DNA from: Dermacentor variabilis
Lineage: Eukaryota; Arthropoda; Arachnida; Ixodida; Ixodidae
Direction: 5' to 3'
Length of the DNA stretch: 64,000 bases
NCBI RefSeq assembly: GCF_050947875.1
Contig: NC_134577.1
Location: 72,419,139-72,483,138, forward strand
Shown: positions 10,215-21,534 of the stretch, piece by piece
Numbering within the stretch: the stretch's first letter is position 1
How the letters are laid out: each line of letters starts with the position of its first letter
Notes under the pieces: model-generated
Seen by the model: the letters and a program-made list of their open reading frames with translations, nothing else
What the model was told of the DNA's origin: nothing
Database searches by the model: none
Translations under genes and position numbers: made by a program

Positions 10215-12730
10215 TAGTACTGAGTGGAACAACGTGCTCAGTGTTTAAGTTAACAACAAAATGGTAGGAATGGTTTAGGCAGTGCGGCTAACAAAGGTGG
10301 CCAAACTCAGCGACATGCAAAAAAAAAAGAAAATCTGACCTGGACAATCTTGGTGATAAAAGGAAGAAAGGAAAGTAATATAATAACTTACAACACAATA
10401 ATGTTAGCAGTAGTTGTGGCAGTGCTAACAAAGTATTACACATCCAGGAACAATCAACATTAATCGTTTGCAAAAAATATGCACAAGGAAAAATAGAAGC
10501 ATGTGTAAATACAATTGGTACGCAGGCGCCATCGTATAAGGCCTAACGCGTGCTTCGGGAGGCTGCAAAGCCCTCGTTTGCCGTGTGTTACACATAGTAT
10601 GCAAAGAGAAATGAGAATAAAAGCGTAATTGCTTGACAAACAATTTCATCAATCTATATCTCACAAATTCAAAGAAAAATTGCCGCAAGATTTGCAAACG
10701 TACGCATGTCCCCAAATTCTACGTGATATCTTCTTTCTGAAGCGCGTTTGTACTGGCGAACCAATAAATTGATAATAGTTTCCGCACACTTTAACAATGC
10801 TGGCTCACAATAGAGCACAAATCAGCACCACCAACATCGGTCTTCAGGCCAGGTACACCTAACCACAAAAAATTCATTTCACGTTTCTGTGTACGATCAC
10901 ACTGCACCCATAGGTCATACTCTAGACTAAGTGGACAAATATACAGAATATTGAAGTTTTTTCCGAATCCAGTGTTTCTAAACATCTTGTGGCCTACTGT
11001 TCAATGTCACAAAAAGATTCCGAAGTTCGAAATGCATGAATGCGAGATAAGTGGTCCGAATCTAGCAGTTAAAGAAAAAAAAACAGCGCGAAATAAACAC
11101 GGACAGAAGAAGAAGAGCGCTTGTCGTCTGTTCCTTTCTTGTCCGCCTTTATTCCGCGCTGTCTTTCACCGATGGTATCCGAACAACTTGTGGGTGGTAG
11201 ATGGGTTGGTATATTTCCCAATATCTTGCTTGAGCAAGGCTGCCTACATTTAATTTTACACTCTTATATTCGTATAAGAAGATTATATTCGTACACCCTT
11301 ATATTCGTATCACTGAACTAGAGCGATAGTTAACACCAACGCGTACCGCTAGGCGCACCTACGGCATTATCATCATCAGTTGGTCAAGCAGCATCATTGT
11401 GCCAGATTATCTGGGATCACCGAAATGTTTTCTTTTAAACGTGTAATGGGGGTCCCAGCAAGTACAGACGCGAGCAGATGTAAAAGGAACGGACTAGACA
11501 ACGCTGGACACCACAATGTTTTTGCGAGTACATTCCATTTTACTCGTGCTCGCATTTGTACTTCTAGAACCCTTCATACGTTCACCATGCCTCTACTGGC
11601 CCAGCAAACCACACAACTAAATTGGTTTTCTTTTTAGCCTGTGTCGTCGTCCGCGTCGGTTGTGTGATGGAGGACATCAGAGAACAATGTGCGTGCATTA
11701 AGTTATCATTTCTTGTGAGAATTCAATTTTCATATAAAAGAGCATGCAAATTTTTTTCTTTTGACCCCGAGGTCAGATGCCGAAACATCATTCTTGCGTC
11801 GAAGTGTCCAAGCGGTTGCGCACTGTAGTTTACGGATTAAGCGCCGATTTGTGAAACCGAGACGAAGGGATTGTGCACCACGACAGCGCTTCGGCCAAAG
11901 CACTACTCAATATACATAATGTCACTAAAGATCACCCATGATTTCTACTTCATTCAGTGAGCTCCCTCGATGATGTTGCATGTTGCAAGTGTATCTTCAT
12001 TGGGTGGTTTATTGAAAACGTCACGATCAATAACTACTGTATGAAAGGCAAGACAACCGTCTGCAACACTCGAAATGGTCCTATTTCTTGACGCATGTAA
12101 AAATTCGGAAATAAAGCTGCGTTGAAAGTTCCGACATAAAAAAATGCGACCATAACAGTCAAACTACGCGCCGACAAACGACAAGAGATAAAAGAGAAAA
12201 TTAAGGAGACAACTTCATTTCACATCTACGTAATCTGAAGCATGCTTGGTTTCTTGAGAGTGGTTCTTCGGAATAATGCACGCGTCCTGCAGCGAATGAT
12301 CGGTTTCTCCAATTGCGATGTGTATATGGTACGCATCTGATTTGAGTGCCTGCGCGTGAGTGCGTGCGCCTCTAGAAATCAGCAGACAGCCATGGCGCCA
12401 CAAATGCGATGTGCTTCTCTAGCAAAAGGAAATTTATTGAACAAAAACACGCACACATTGCAGACACTTGAGCACTTGTGCGTCAGTACATGTGATGCAA
12501 ACGCTAGACGCAAGTACAGCAATGCAAACTGCAACATTGCAAAACAGTGTGTTTTGGCATCAATTCGTTCATTGCTCGAAATGAACAGGAAACTGCAACG
12601 CCACTGTCAAGTTGTTAGTGGCAAAGGAGGTGACAGCTTTTAAACTCCCTTCCCCCGATTGCCGATGGCGCCCAGCATCGAAACGTTTGGTAAAAGTACA
12701 CAGCACAGCCGGCTTCCGAGCAGCGAAAAT
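10215..12730. other. No gene recognised; one hairpin repeat inside
   Basis: This is AT-rich DNA with short open frames only. The hairpin repeat at 11083-11162 is listed separately. A TATATTCGTA-type motif repeats three times at about 11264-11310. Confidence 0.5.
11083..11162. repeat. 80-bp hairpin repeat, relative of the insertion at 51691
   Basis: The left arm begins ACAGCGCGAAATAAACACGG and the right arm ends CCTTTATTCCGCGCTGT. They are complementary with a few mismatches over about 29 bases around an AGCGCTTGTCGTCTG centre. Its architecture (ACAGCGC at the base of the stem, AGCGCTTGTC at the loop) parallels the 165-bp element at 51691-51855. I know such hairpin repeats as abundant in tick genomes. 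Confidence 0.65.
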
Positions 12731-12914
12731 CAATTACGAGGGCGAATCAGAAAGTCTTTGCCCCTGTTTGTTTTTAGCACAATTACGGCTGTAAATTCGA
12801 AGACAACATATAAATTCCCAGCAGTGGGTCTTTATTGGTCCGGCCCGGCCTTATCTGATGGTATCTCCACAGTACGGCACTGGTGTCAGTTGTTGAAGAT
12901 GGCGGTTCTGCTTC

Positions 12915-13340
12915 ATGGTGTACGAGCAACGAAGTGTGATTCGTTTTCTATGGAACAAGATAATACCGCTCATGGAAATCCACAGGGAAATGCAGCCCAC
13001 ATACGGCGAAGGGCGTCTTGGTTTGAGAAGTGTGAGGGTGTGGTGTTGTGAGTTCACAAAGGCCGTGAAGACTTGCATGATAATGAGCGTTCAGGGAGGC
13101 CGCGTACGTCGCTGAGTGACGACAACATTGCCCTGGGAGTCTGGACCACTCATTATACCGTCCAGACCTAACACCTAGTAATTTCCACGTTTTAGATCCG
13201 CTGAAAAAGTTCCTGGAAAGACAGCGATTCACGTAAAACAATGAAGCCAAGAGTGTGGTGCCATAGTCAGCCGAACGAATTCTACCACAGGGGCATCTCA
13301 ATTTTAGTGCCGCGATGGGACAAATGTCTCAACCGGTATG
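12915..13340 (+). pseudogene. Mariner transposase, internally deleted and frameshifted
   Basis: The N-terminal helix-turn-helix region is clear (EQRSVIRFLWNK, then MEIHREMQPTYGE). A one-base shift near 13060 is needed to continue into EDLHDNERSGRPRTS and LSDDNIA. The sequence then jumps to the C-terminal part, DHSLYRPDLTPSNFH, which carries the third catalytic Asp, followed by PLKKFLERQRF. Further on comes LVPRWDKCLN. The region with the first two Asp residues of the DD34D triad is missing, so no active enzyme can be made. Confidence 0.88.
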
Positions 13341-13384
13341 GTGGGCTATGTTATACATAGCCCACCATAACGCTTGAGACATTT
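13322..13384. repeat. 63-bp snap-back hairpin at the mariner transposase 3' end
   Basis: AAATGTCTCAA...ATGGTGGGCTATG is followed after TTATA by CATAGCCCACCAT...TTGAGACATTT. The left arm is the mariner C-terminal coding sequence (WDKCLNRYGG), and the right arm is its inverted copy. This looks like an inverted duplication created during repair or replication. Confidence 0.85.
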
Positions 13385-13479
13385 ATACATACATATATTA
13401 CGTATATCTGTAATTATCTGTATATCTCTTATTTAGGCTAATAAAAATAGGGACAAAGACTTTGATTCACCCTCGTATA

Positions 13480-14720
13480 TTTGTGGCCGACAATTCTCGG
13501 CCACCTGCTACGATCGAAACCAACATTTATCGCAATCTTTAGGTCTGCGTGCGTAAATATGCTGTAAAAGAGAACGACGCCAACATCGTGTCTTCCAGAC
13601 ATTACAAATCAATATTATTGCTACCATGGAAATTAAAGTGTACAGCTTATCCAGCGTAAGTTGATCGACAGCCTCTGCATTTCGATTGTAGTAGGCGCCA
13701 AAACTGTAACTAGCGACGTTTACTTGAAAATCCAAAACAAAAAGTTCAACTTCCTGCCACCACGATGTTCATTAGGCGAAACATTGTAGCAAGCGCCTCG
13801 CTCTGCCGTAGCCTTCGCAATGCAAACAGTTCAAGAAGGAACGGAAGCACTGCGTAGGGAATGACGGGATATGTTCTTTTTCTTGTATTTTTTTGGGCGG
13901 AAGGCATTTACTACGGAAGGCACTGAATACTTACTTCAGCAGATTGTTGCTAAAATAATGTTGTTCATGTACACGTATATTTCACGGTTTCGATAAAAAA
14001 TGCTGTAGAAGCCAGTTGACTCACAATCTCTACTCAGTTTATTTGGACCTTGCTACTTGTCTCCTACCCTGAACCGAAGGCTTCAGTGTAGAAGGAAGAG
14101 GTGCTGGTAAGAAAGGGGCAGACCACAAAAGCAATGCGGGTCATGTGTTACTGGCGTACGTTCGTAGTAGCAGCAACAACTACTGCAATGGTCACGAGGA
14201 TGGCAAACACTTGTTTGCGAAAGTTGAATTTTTTTTTCTAAGAAGAAGTGATCATGATAAAATAGTTTGCATTAAGGCAAGGCTCGAAGGCCTACATTAA
14301 TGGTGGGAGAAGCTCACTGCATCCCTGAAAGCGCAGTCTGATGTTGATTAGCGCTTGCAGATGTTCAAAGAAAGATACCAATTAAAAAAATTGTGTCTTT
14401 GGGCATCTGAAAAAATGCCAGCGAAAAAGCCTCAAATTTATTTGTCTTTCTATTTGAGTTCTCGCAGCTCGGTTTGTAGCACCTAAGAAGCGTAAGTGAC
14501 AACTTAAACTCATGTCATACCGTCGACCGTCGACGAACCTTTGTCAAAGCATTTTGAATGCTCATGAGGTAGAGGTTTAGTTACTTTTCGTAAGCACAAC
14601 GCATTTCAGCTGCATTCCGGTTGCATCAGATATTTGCCGATGGCGAATTGGCGACCACATTGTGCGTGAGCATTCTGGACGCTTTTTGTTCTATCACAGT
14701 ATTACCACGCCTCGTTTTTT
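13480..14720. other. No gene recognised
   Basis: No protein motif or repeat is recognised. The pyrimidine run just before 14727 is a good splice-acceptor context for the next segment. Confidence 0.5.
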
Positions 14721-14726
14721 TTTCAG

Positions 14727-15073
14727 CTTTCTGACTACGCTGCCGTGCCCTTACGCACTATCAGCGCAGTCTTGTGCTTTGCATCATATGCGCAGCAGCA
14801 AGCGCCAAGTGTCACGTGCACGGGCGATATGGGCGACTCTCTGGTGGAGAACCTGCGGTTGGCGTCGCTGGGTCGTGTAAAGGACAGCCACCGCTGGACG
14901 TCCGAGCAGATACAGTTCGCTCATTGGTTCGTGCTGCTGCCGGGCAAAGACCTGGCACTGCTTCCGTACGCCCTCACCTTCCCGTGGCTCAACGAAGGAG
15001 ACACACGGTTTATGAACCAAGGCGGCCTAGGAAGCAACCTCGCCTGGGCACTCAGCGTTCTATTCCGCAGCAG
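14727..15073 (+). CDS. Probable exon of a neprilysin-like (M13 family) protein, catalytically degenerate
   Basis: The segment is bounded by TTTTTTTTTCAG| on the left and AGCAG|GTAACC on the right and is open throughout in one frame (about 115 codons). Its end, LLPYALTFPWLNEGDTRF followed by MNQGGLGSNLAWALSVLF, matches the M13 stretch just before the zinc site, where family members read like 'NYGGLG' and then HExxH. Here the HExxH position reads SNLAWAL, so the zinc-binding glutamate and histidines are absent. Active M13 enzymes are membrane or secreted zinc endopeptidases that cut small peptides. Ticks have large M13 families with inactive members. The rest of the gene is not visible apart from the segment near 16.5 kb, and identification rests on motif memory. 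Confidence 0.55.
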
Positions 15074-16480
15074 GTAACCCAGATTAATTGATGTTGCACG
15101 GGCGTCTTAGACTCTGTTTGGTATCATGGAGAATGCCAGTGGCGTCATGAAGGACTCATGTACCAAGCCCCTGCTTACTTCGGAAGTAAATAAAGTGTTG
15201 TTGTGCTTGATAAAAGAACTATAGGGAGCTGATAGATGACGGCGACTATAAGAAGTTACTGGTTCGCCTTCACCTATTACAGAATTGTAACATTCAACGT
15301 CGCGTTCGATCTATCTGAACATTACTACTGTGCCACCTTTCGAGTCGAAACGACAATATTACGCAAGGCACATAATATACACAGGCTCGAAGCCACACAA
15401 TAAAGCTACGGTAAAATTCACTGCATTCCACCGCGCAAATAGTACAGAGCAGAATGCACGAAAAGAAGTTCCAAACAAAAACACACGAAAATCACGCATG
15501 GCAGCTGCAATCGAACGCGTTGTCCGTAAACTAACCCTAGCACACAAGGGAGCATTGTGACTATGCAGCAGAATAGAAAATAGGATGTGGCCATTTAAAC
15601 GTGAATGTCTGCACACATGCCGAGCAATTCCAGAGTCATTCTTTTCAGTTTCATTCTGTGCAGTGGCCATGGCCGGTTAAGAAAGCGTGGTTTGGAATAA
15701 AAGCAGAGCTCAGAATACCGCGTTCTCAAAGCCGAACGCAGTAGCGAAAGCCGGAAATGAACCAAAACATTTTCAGCAGGAGGCGAAAATTAAGATCACG
15801 GCGCCTCTTGAGCAGTATGCGCGCCTTAGGCTCAGACGAGCAGACTCAATAACATGGACATGCGTTATAGGTGAAGCACCGATTATTCATGAACCTCACC
15901 CACTGTGCCAATGTCAAGCACAGAAGGCCACAGCTCAACTGTACGTGAAAGAGATTAAGCACGAGCTCCTCGAGAAGGCGCCGAACAAAATTACAAGCGA
16001 GACGAGCGGAACGGGGATGCTCGAGGACGTGGAGATAGCAGTGACATCTCCGAAAACGAAAATGCACATCACGATACAACAGGAAAGAAAATTGTTTTCG
16101 CAAACCAGAATGCTTAGCAGGTCGGAGGAAGCTCGTGCAAAATCAACGTTGAGAAATGTTGAGCCCGCAAGTCTTCTCCGAGAAGACGTGCTCGCAGGGG
16201 TTGTGGATTCAACATCTATCAAATTTCAGCAGACCTAGCTATCTTAGTAGCTTTCCAAAAGCAACGACACCGAAGCTGGGGTAGACATAATAGTTCCTCA
16301 TATGAAATGTACGTTTTTTTTTAAGAAAGGAACAAATTTAGACGTGAGTAGATGGTTCTTTACCCTCGCAGTCCTTTGTAAGTGATGCAAAGCCAGTTGT
16401 TAATACGGCATGTAGAGCGTTCGTCGTTAGGCTCACTGGTCTCGGACGCATCATCATTTTACCATTCGGCGTAGGTACAG
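15074..16480. other. Probable intron(s) with one unassigned open frame
   Basis: This lies between the two M13-like segments. It holds an open plus frame at 15687-16238 (listed separately). TAAATAAAG at 15187 could serve as a cryptic poly(A) signal. The 50-60 residues that normally link the zinc site to the ExxxD region of M13 proteins were not found here. Confidence 0.4.
15687..16238 (+). CDS. Unrecognised open frame, 183 codons
   Basis: This is the longest non-transposon open frame on the plus strand outside the candidate exons. The peptide is Lys/Glu/Thr-rich and polar, has a short Cys/His pair (EPHPLCQCQAQK), no signal peptide and no membrane segment. I recognise no family. Lying inside a probable intron, it may be chance or a decayed mobile-element fragment. 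Confidence 0.15.
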   Translation: MVWNKSRAQNTAFSKPNAVAKAGNEPKHFQQEAKIKITAPLEQYARLRLRRADSITWTCVIGEAPIIHEPHPLCQCQAQKATAQLYVKEIKHELLEKAPNKITSETSGTGMLEDVEIAVTSPKTKMHITIQQERKLFSQTRMLSRSEEARAKSTLRNVEPASLLREDVLAGVVDSTSIKFQQT

Positions 16481-16483
16481 CAG

Positions 16484-16863
16484 GTCAGCGGAAGCCTCCA
16501 AAGCCATCAGTCGGGGTCATCGAAAGTGCCAACAAAGCCAGCCGCCCTCGCGACGCCGGTGGCCAAAACAGGCACGACTAAATTCTGCGCACGCTGGCCC
16601 TTGACGTGTCACTCGACGCCTACCGCTCTCCCGGTGCGGTTGGGGCCGACGAACACCTCGAAGGGTTCGAGGGTTACGGCGGTGCCGCGATGTTCTTCAT
16701 CGCATCGTGTTACGACGCCCTGTGTCGTCGAGGCGACACCTTGCTGCCCTTCGCCGGCGCTGAATGCAACGTGTCGTTCCGCAACGCTGAGGGATTCGGC
16801 GACGCCTTTGGGTGCCAAATGGGCAGCGCGATGGATCCCCTAAACAAGACGCCCATCATGTGA
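16484..16863 (+). pseudogene. C-terminal exon of a neprilysin-like (M13) gene, with in-frame stop
   Basis: The frame ends CNVSFRNAEGFGDAFGCQMG and SAMDPLNKTPIM. This matches the M13 C-terminus (Cys-Asn-x3-x5-F-x2-AF-x-Cys...M-x-P), though the usual final Cys-x-Trp is replaced by IM. Upstream, LALDVSLDAYR, HLEGFEGY and AAMFFIASCYDALC fit the helices before it. The sequence VIESANKAS lies where the ExxxD zinc-ligand region would be. A TAA interrupts the frame between RHD and ILRTLALD, about 45 codons into the segment, so this copy is likely a pseudogene unless an acceptor downstream of the stop is used. A CAG at 16481-16483 is a possible acceptor. Confidence 0.55.
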
Positions 16864-16990
16864 AACTCGTGCGCGCCTGATGGACGCGTCGTTCCGTTCG
16901 TTTTGCATATGGCACAAATGTTTATTGATTTCGTGAATGTCAGCGCGACCATTTCTTTTCCTTATTGTGTGAGTATTTATGTGAGGCTAC

Positions 16991-16996
16991 AATAAA
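16991..16996 (+). promoter_or_regulatory. Candidate poly(A) signal AATAAA
   Basis: It sits about 130 bases after the stop codon of the M13-like C-terminal segment, in the right place for the end of that transcript. Confidence 0.5.
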
Positions 16997-17052
16997 TTCA
17001 GGCTTGATTGAAATTAAAGAGTCAAGAGGCGATGCAGAAACCGCTGTACATT

Positions 17053-17770
17053 CAGGGTGTTTCAGCGAACACTTTCAATATTTTTTTAAAGGTTGCCTGC
17101 GGCACATAGCTCAATTCTAATTTATGAGCCTGTCTGCTCAAAGCGGCGGACACTATAGTCTCCGGACAAAAAATTGAAATGCATAATTGGCTAATTAACA
17201 AGATTCCACTAATTATTTGTCTGGCTAATTACCTTATGAATCGTATTGCAATTTACAAATTCTAGCAGTAGAATGCGCAATTATTAAGAATTACCATTAA
17301 GTTTATTTACAAACAAGATTTTAACTAATTACATTCCAGTACAAATATTGCAATTTACAAATTATAGCCGTGGAGTTCGCGACGCGCATTCACTTGGAAC
17401 GAATTTTCAAGATGACACCAGTTTCTAGGTACATAATTCCCGAACTTTACGGAGAAGTGCATTGGCGTTCCATTTACTTGTGTGCTTCAGTGCATGAAAC
17501 AACCTTTTTTTGACAAATTAACTGGAACGCCAATGCACTTCTCCGTAATATACACCTATAAACTGGTGTCATCGTGAAAAATCTTAATAAAGCTGAATAA
17601 AAATCTTAAGTAATTTATTGGTAATTTTTATTAATTAGTTCATTTTTCATCTCATTTTTTTGTGCAAGTATTGCCCGCCGCTTCGAGTAGACCCGCTCAT
17701 GAACTACGATTGTGATACCTGCCTTAGGCAACGGTTAAAATTTTTTGAAACTGTTTGCTGAAACACATTG
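17053..17770. mobile_element. 718-bp foldback MITE (CAGGGTGTTTCAGC termini)
   Basis: The left end CAGGGTGTTTCAGCGAACAC pairs with the right end, which read inverted is CAATGTGTTTCAGCAAACAG. The inverted similarity continues inward through TTTCAA..TTTTTAAA, GGTTGCCT and GAGC..GTCT.CTC.AAGCGGCGG. The centre is itself a strong hairpin (about 17450-17546): GGAGAAGTGCATTGGCGTTC on the left and its complement on the right. No coding potential is present. I recognise this family as common in ticks. No clear target duplication could be fixed. Confidence 0.8.
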
Positions 17771-17774
17771 TATA

Positions 17775-18740
17775 GTTTGGTTTTCTTTAGTTCTTTACCA
17801 AATGTATTACATGTTGCTTCACTTTCTGCATTGCATGTTTTCTTAGAAACTCTAGTAGCATTTCTACGCCATATTCGTGGTCAACATACTGATTAGCTTG
17901 TGCGCGTGTATGAGCATACTTCAAATAAAGAAAGAAGATGCATTGGACACATGGAGCTGCTTCTGATTGATCGTGCTATTTGTATGTCCCGATAGAAGAA
18001 TAAAGCCTGAACTCATCATCCTATGAAAGCCTATCCTATGAATGCTGTTATTGCTCGCGAGGTAGGGCATTCTGTAATTTCGCCTGGCATGCACCGCGAA
18101 TGCGGCCCAGTGGATAATAATTACATGGCGAGATCTTGCGAAACAACTCTCAGTGACAATGCTGATTCACGTTTCGAGACGTATTTACTGCTTTACGAGC
18201 TACTCCTTCTCAGGTCATAGCAGTTTCTTCTTGTAGCAATGTGGTACTAAAAAAAATATTGCGCTCACGCAAACTGCATACAATATTCTAAAGGTTATAC
18301 TGATAACGTATGGGGTGGTACGCAATTCTTTGCCGAATAGGACAAAATTTGATCTGGACCAAATTCGACAGTTTAGTACCTGCCATTCTTTTTTCGGCGC
18401 TTTGATGAACAAAATTGATGAACAAACCTAGCTGCACCCGTTTTCACAAACTGAATATCTAGCCGGTGGCCACCTGACACTCGTGACTTCCATGGGCACC
18501 ACAGCGAAAAAATGTCACTGTGATGGCTAATTGCGAATTGCACATTGTCGAAGTTTTGTGAATGTGTCCCTCGGTGTCCAGGCTTATAGCGGGCTCAGAA
18601 GAAACCCCAAGTAAGGATACAAGAAACTCTTACACGAAACAAATTTCCTCCAGCCCTTAGCTGGCCGCATTCGCACTTTCCGAACTTTCTTGAGGTTTTT
18701 CGGCAGTGCATATTTGCCGAGCCGTATCTATTGTGCTCTC
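17775..18740. other. No gene recognised
   Basis: AT-rich; an AATAAA occurs at about 17921. No coding motif is seen. Confidence 0.5.
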
Positions 18741-18745
18741 CCGGG

Positions 18746-18976
18746 CCCGCCGTGGTTGCTTAGTGGCTGTGGGGTTGGGCTGCTAATCACGAGCACGCAG
18801 GATTGAACCCCGGCCACGGCGGCCACCCTTCAATGGGGGCCAAATGCGAAAGCACCCATCTACTTAGATTTAGACGCCCTTTAAAAAAAAACACACGTGG
18901 TCCAAATTTCTAGAGTCCCAGTACGGTATGCCTCATAATCGGATCGCTGTTTTGGAACGTATAACACCATAATTTA
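18746..18976 (+). mobile_element. tRNA-derived SINE copy, near full length
   Basis: The tRNA-like head starts GCCGTGGTTGCTTAGTGGCT (A-box region) and carries the B box GGATTGAACCCCGG, ending GGCCACGGCGG. The family body follows: ATGGGGGCCAAATGCGAAAG, CACCCATCTACTTAGATTTA, GTGGTCCAAATTTCTAGAGT, TATGCCTCATAATCGGATCG. It ends in ATAATTTAA. This is the best-preserved copy in the window. Confidence 0.88.
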
Positions 18977-19086
18977 AGTGCTCTCCCGCAAAATGGAAAA
19001 GGAAAAGCATCAGGAAAGACTATGGCACTATGGGAATCGAAGTGGCGAAGGACGCGATGATAGTTGCAAGTAATAACGTTAAGCTG

Positions 19087-19216
19087 GTTTTTTTATGTAT
19101 TCTGGTGCACGTTAACGACCTCCGTGCGGTCAAAACGAATCCGCAGTCCCCCAGTATGGCGTACCCAGTAGTCAGATCATGACTTCGGCACGTGAAACAC
19201 CATAATTTAACGTAAT
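19087..19216 (+). mobile_element. 5'-truncated SINE copy of the same family
   Basis: Only the body and tail are present: GGTGCACGTTAACGACCTCC, GTCAAAACGAATCCGCAGTC, ATGGCGTACCCAGTAGTCAG and GGCACGTGAAACACCATAAT, ending in TTTAA. It lies 110 bases after the previous copy in the same orientation. Confidence 0.8.
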
Positions 19217-19219
19217 TTT

Positions 19220-21530
19220 ACATTGACAAAAATCAACTTTTGATTTAATCCAATTGTCAGCGAAATTCAACCCACGCCACGTGCACTTTTTACGGCTGCG
19301 CAAGTAGATAGCAAAATACGTGCAGCGGTTAGCCCGAGAGAAGCGCCTGGTTTTATTTACTTTCGCAATAGACCTTTACACACATACATCTCCATACACC
19401 TTCGCAATCGTAATAACATCGATACTCATCGTGAGATGGGTTCTGCTGGAACTTTTTCGTAGTCGAGTAATCTTTCTGTTTCGTTTCGAACTGTATTGAA
19501 GGCAGCTATTCTAGCGTTCAATAAAAACTAATGTAGAGCACTGCAAGTTCATTTCCTTCTTCGCTTATTAAGATAGGTCTACAAATCTAATTTGCACTAA
19601 TTTGAGTGTGCAGTTCCATATAGAGCATCATTGTCTATACTTACGCGATTATAGTCCGTGGGAATTACCTGTAGAACTCGGAAAAAAGCAGTGCCTTAAA
19701 GCTGCTGGATCTCTTTTCCACATTTGTTTCAGCAATGTGAGAACGTCGTGGAAACATGTGCGGCCTAACGCGCACATGCCTGCGACAAAAAGTACGCTGC
19801 ACGGCGTGTGCAAGAACGACCCGACACCAAGTATCGAAGATGCCGTCCAATGCTGCTTGGAGCGATGAATGCTTAGTTCCAAATTGCTCACTCATTGGTT
19901 TGATCCAAGGTCAGACATTCGGTTTTTGACGCCATGCTGTGGGTCGAGTCTGAAAAGTAGGCGCTGGAGAAATGAACCCAATCGGCCAATTTTCCTTGTT
20001 CATAACAGCTGCTTCGTTACAACCACCTTGACTTAGTCATGCGCGAGACAAAATGCCTCATTTCATGACCTATGGGCGGGGCATGTAGTTTTCCGTTAGC
20101 GCGGCGAAGTTTCGAAGGCGATCTCTTATCCTCCCGATTTGCAGGCGCTCCGCAAAAGTACACGCACCACAAGACACACTTTGGTGCATTCGGGCATCGT
20201 GTACATTACGGTCAATTTGGCCCTTTCTGGGATTGCGCCGCGGTACACCCACCAAAGCGCGACAGACAGTATTCTTTTTTATTTCGGGCAGAAACGAGCG
20301 AACGTTCCACCTTCGTGTACTTCAGGATACGCGCGCCCCCTCCTGCATTTCGTGCGAGTGAGCAATTACATCCGCTAGTATTTGCAGCGCAGTGAAACAG
20401 CCGCGCAGAGCGATTACTCATTGCCATCCGACAATAAATAGCGTCATCGGCCCAGGCCAACACGCCACAAACCTCTTAGAAGAGGAGCAGAACGAAGCTT
20501 CCTTACGCGACAGTAAACTGCAAGCCAAGGGCAAAATCTGGCGCAGGGAAGCGGCTCCCGCAGCTCTTCCATTCCAGAGACAAATTGCGCTTCTCAGCGT
20601 GCACAGGTACACGCCAAGCCACCCCGGTGGTTCGATGGCTTGAGCATTCTGCGATTGAACAGAAGAATGCAATGCGGGTGTAATCCCTGGCCACATCGGC
20701 TGCGTCCCAATAGGAACACTTTGACGCAACTTGCTGCAACTTTCTTTTTGTGTGTGTGTGTGTATACGTGTCCGTTGAAGTGTGTTGCATGGTCTATATA
20801 AGCGTGTAATACTGCAGATAAGACCAGAATTGTACGGGTTTCAGAACACAGTCTGCATTCCATTCAGGGCATGTGTTCCACGTGATTAGAAAGGAGAAAT
20901 GGAGTTCTACAGGCCGTGTGATGCAATTGTCAGATAACCGGTTTTCTGTGGAGGTAGCAAAACCAGTGCCGAGAACAACAAATCACGCTCATCGAGGGCA
21001 GATAATTAGGTGATACAATGGAAGTAGGCAATTCGCGTGCACAGGAGGCATTTGGTTGAAGCATTGAAGCGAATTCCTTGGTTGAACGTTACGGAATGCG
21101 TTAGTGCAAACGCGCGCAAGGCAGGTGATTGATAGACTAAAGCAACAGCTGTGCAAAAACTTCAAGCGTACTGAAAATAAACAGCGTTACATTAAGAACA
21201 TCACTATATCTAGGTAAACTGATGGAGGGCCTTGTGAATCAGGTAAACAAAAAGCTTCGCAAGAGGGGACGTTCGGCAATACCAACGTACAATCATCGCG
21301 CATGCAATATAATTAGTTTGATATAAGCGAAAAAACACGTTTTCTGGTTAGTCGAGGGAACCTAATAGAGTTCTCAGAATAATAAAGACCAGAGGGGCTC
21401 ATGGTACGTGTTGTTGAAGCCCATGGCTGCTGTTGCTGACTTTCTAACTCTCTTATTTCTCCTCGTCAATCTGCCACTGGGTGGCTCATTCGCTGAGGCG
21501 TTTTTTAACGGAACGCCTCACCCTGACCGT
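19220..21530. other. No gene recognised
   Basis: Contains a GC-richer patch at about 20090-20700 with open frames of about 100 codons on both strands but no recognisable domain or splice pattern, and a short (TG)n run at 20750. Otherwise featureless to me. Confidence 0.4.
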
Positions 21531-21534
21531 CGAC

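Larger units (their letters stand above)
12737..13475 (+). mobile_element. Internally deleted mariner (Tc1/mariner) element with TIRs
   Basis: The left end CGAGGGCGAATCAGAAAGTC and the right end, read inverted, CGAGGGTGAATCAAAGTC form matching terminal inverted repeats. They continue with CTTTGYCCCT and are flanked by TA on both sides (12735-12736 and 13476-13477), the canonical target duplication. At 739 bp it is a little over half a typical 1.3-kb mariner. The N-terminal and C-terminal transposase parts are present and the middle is gone, so it is non-autonomous. It could have been mobilised in trans when the deletion arose, but now it is simply a fossil. Confidence 0.9.

Noticed and set aside
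12659..13051. 130-codon plus frame across the mariner left end
   Set aside because: It crosses the TIR and is out of frame with the transposase motifs.
18746..18830. Possible tRNA gene (also 2928-3000, 21665-21735 and 41846-41905)
   Set aside because: A and B boxes are visible, but acceptor stems do not pair properly and each is followed by a SINE body, so these are SINE heads.
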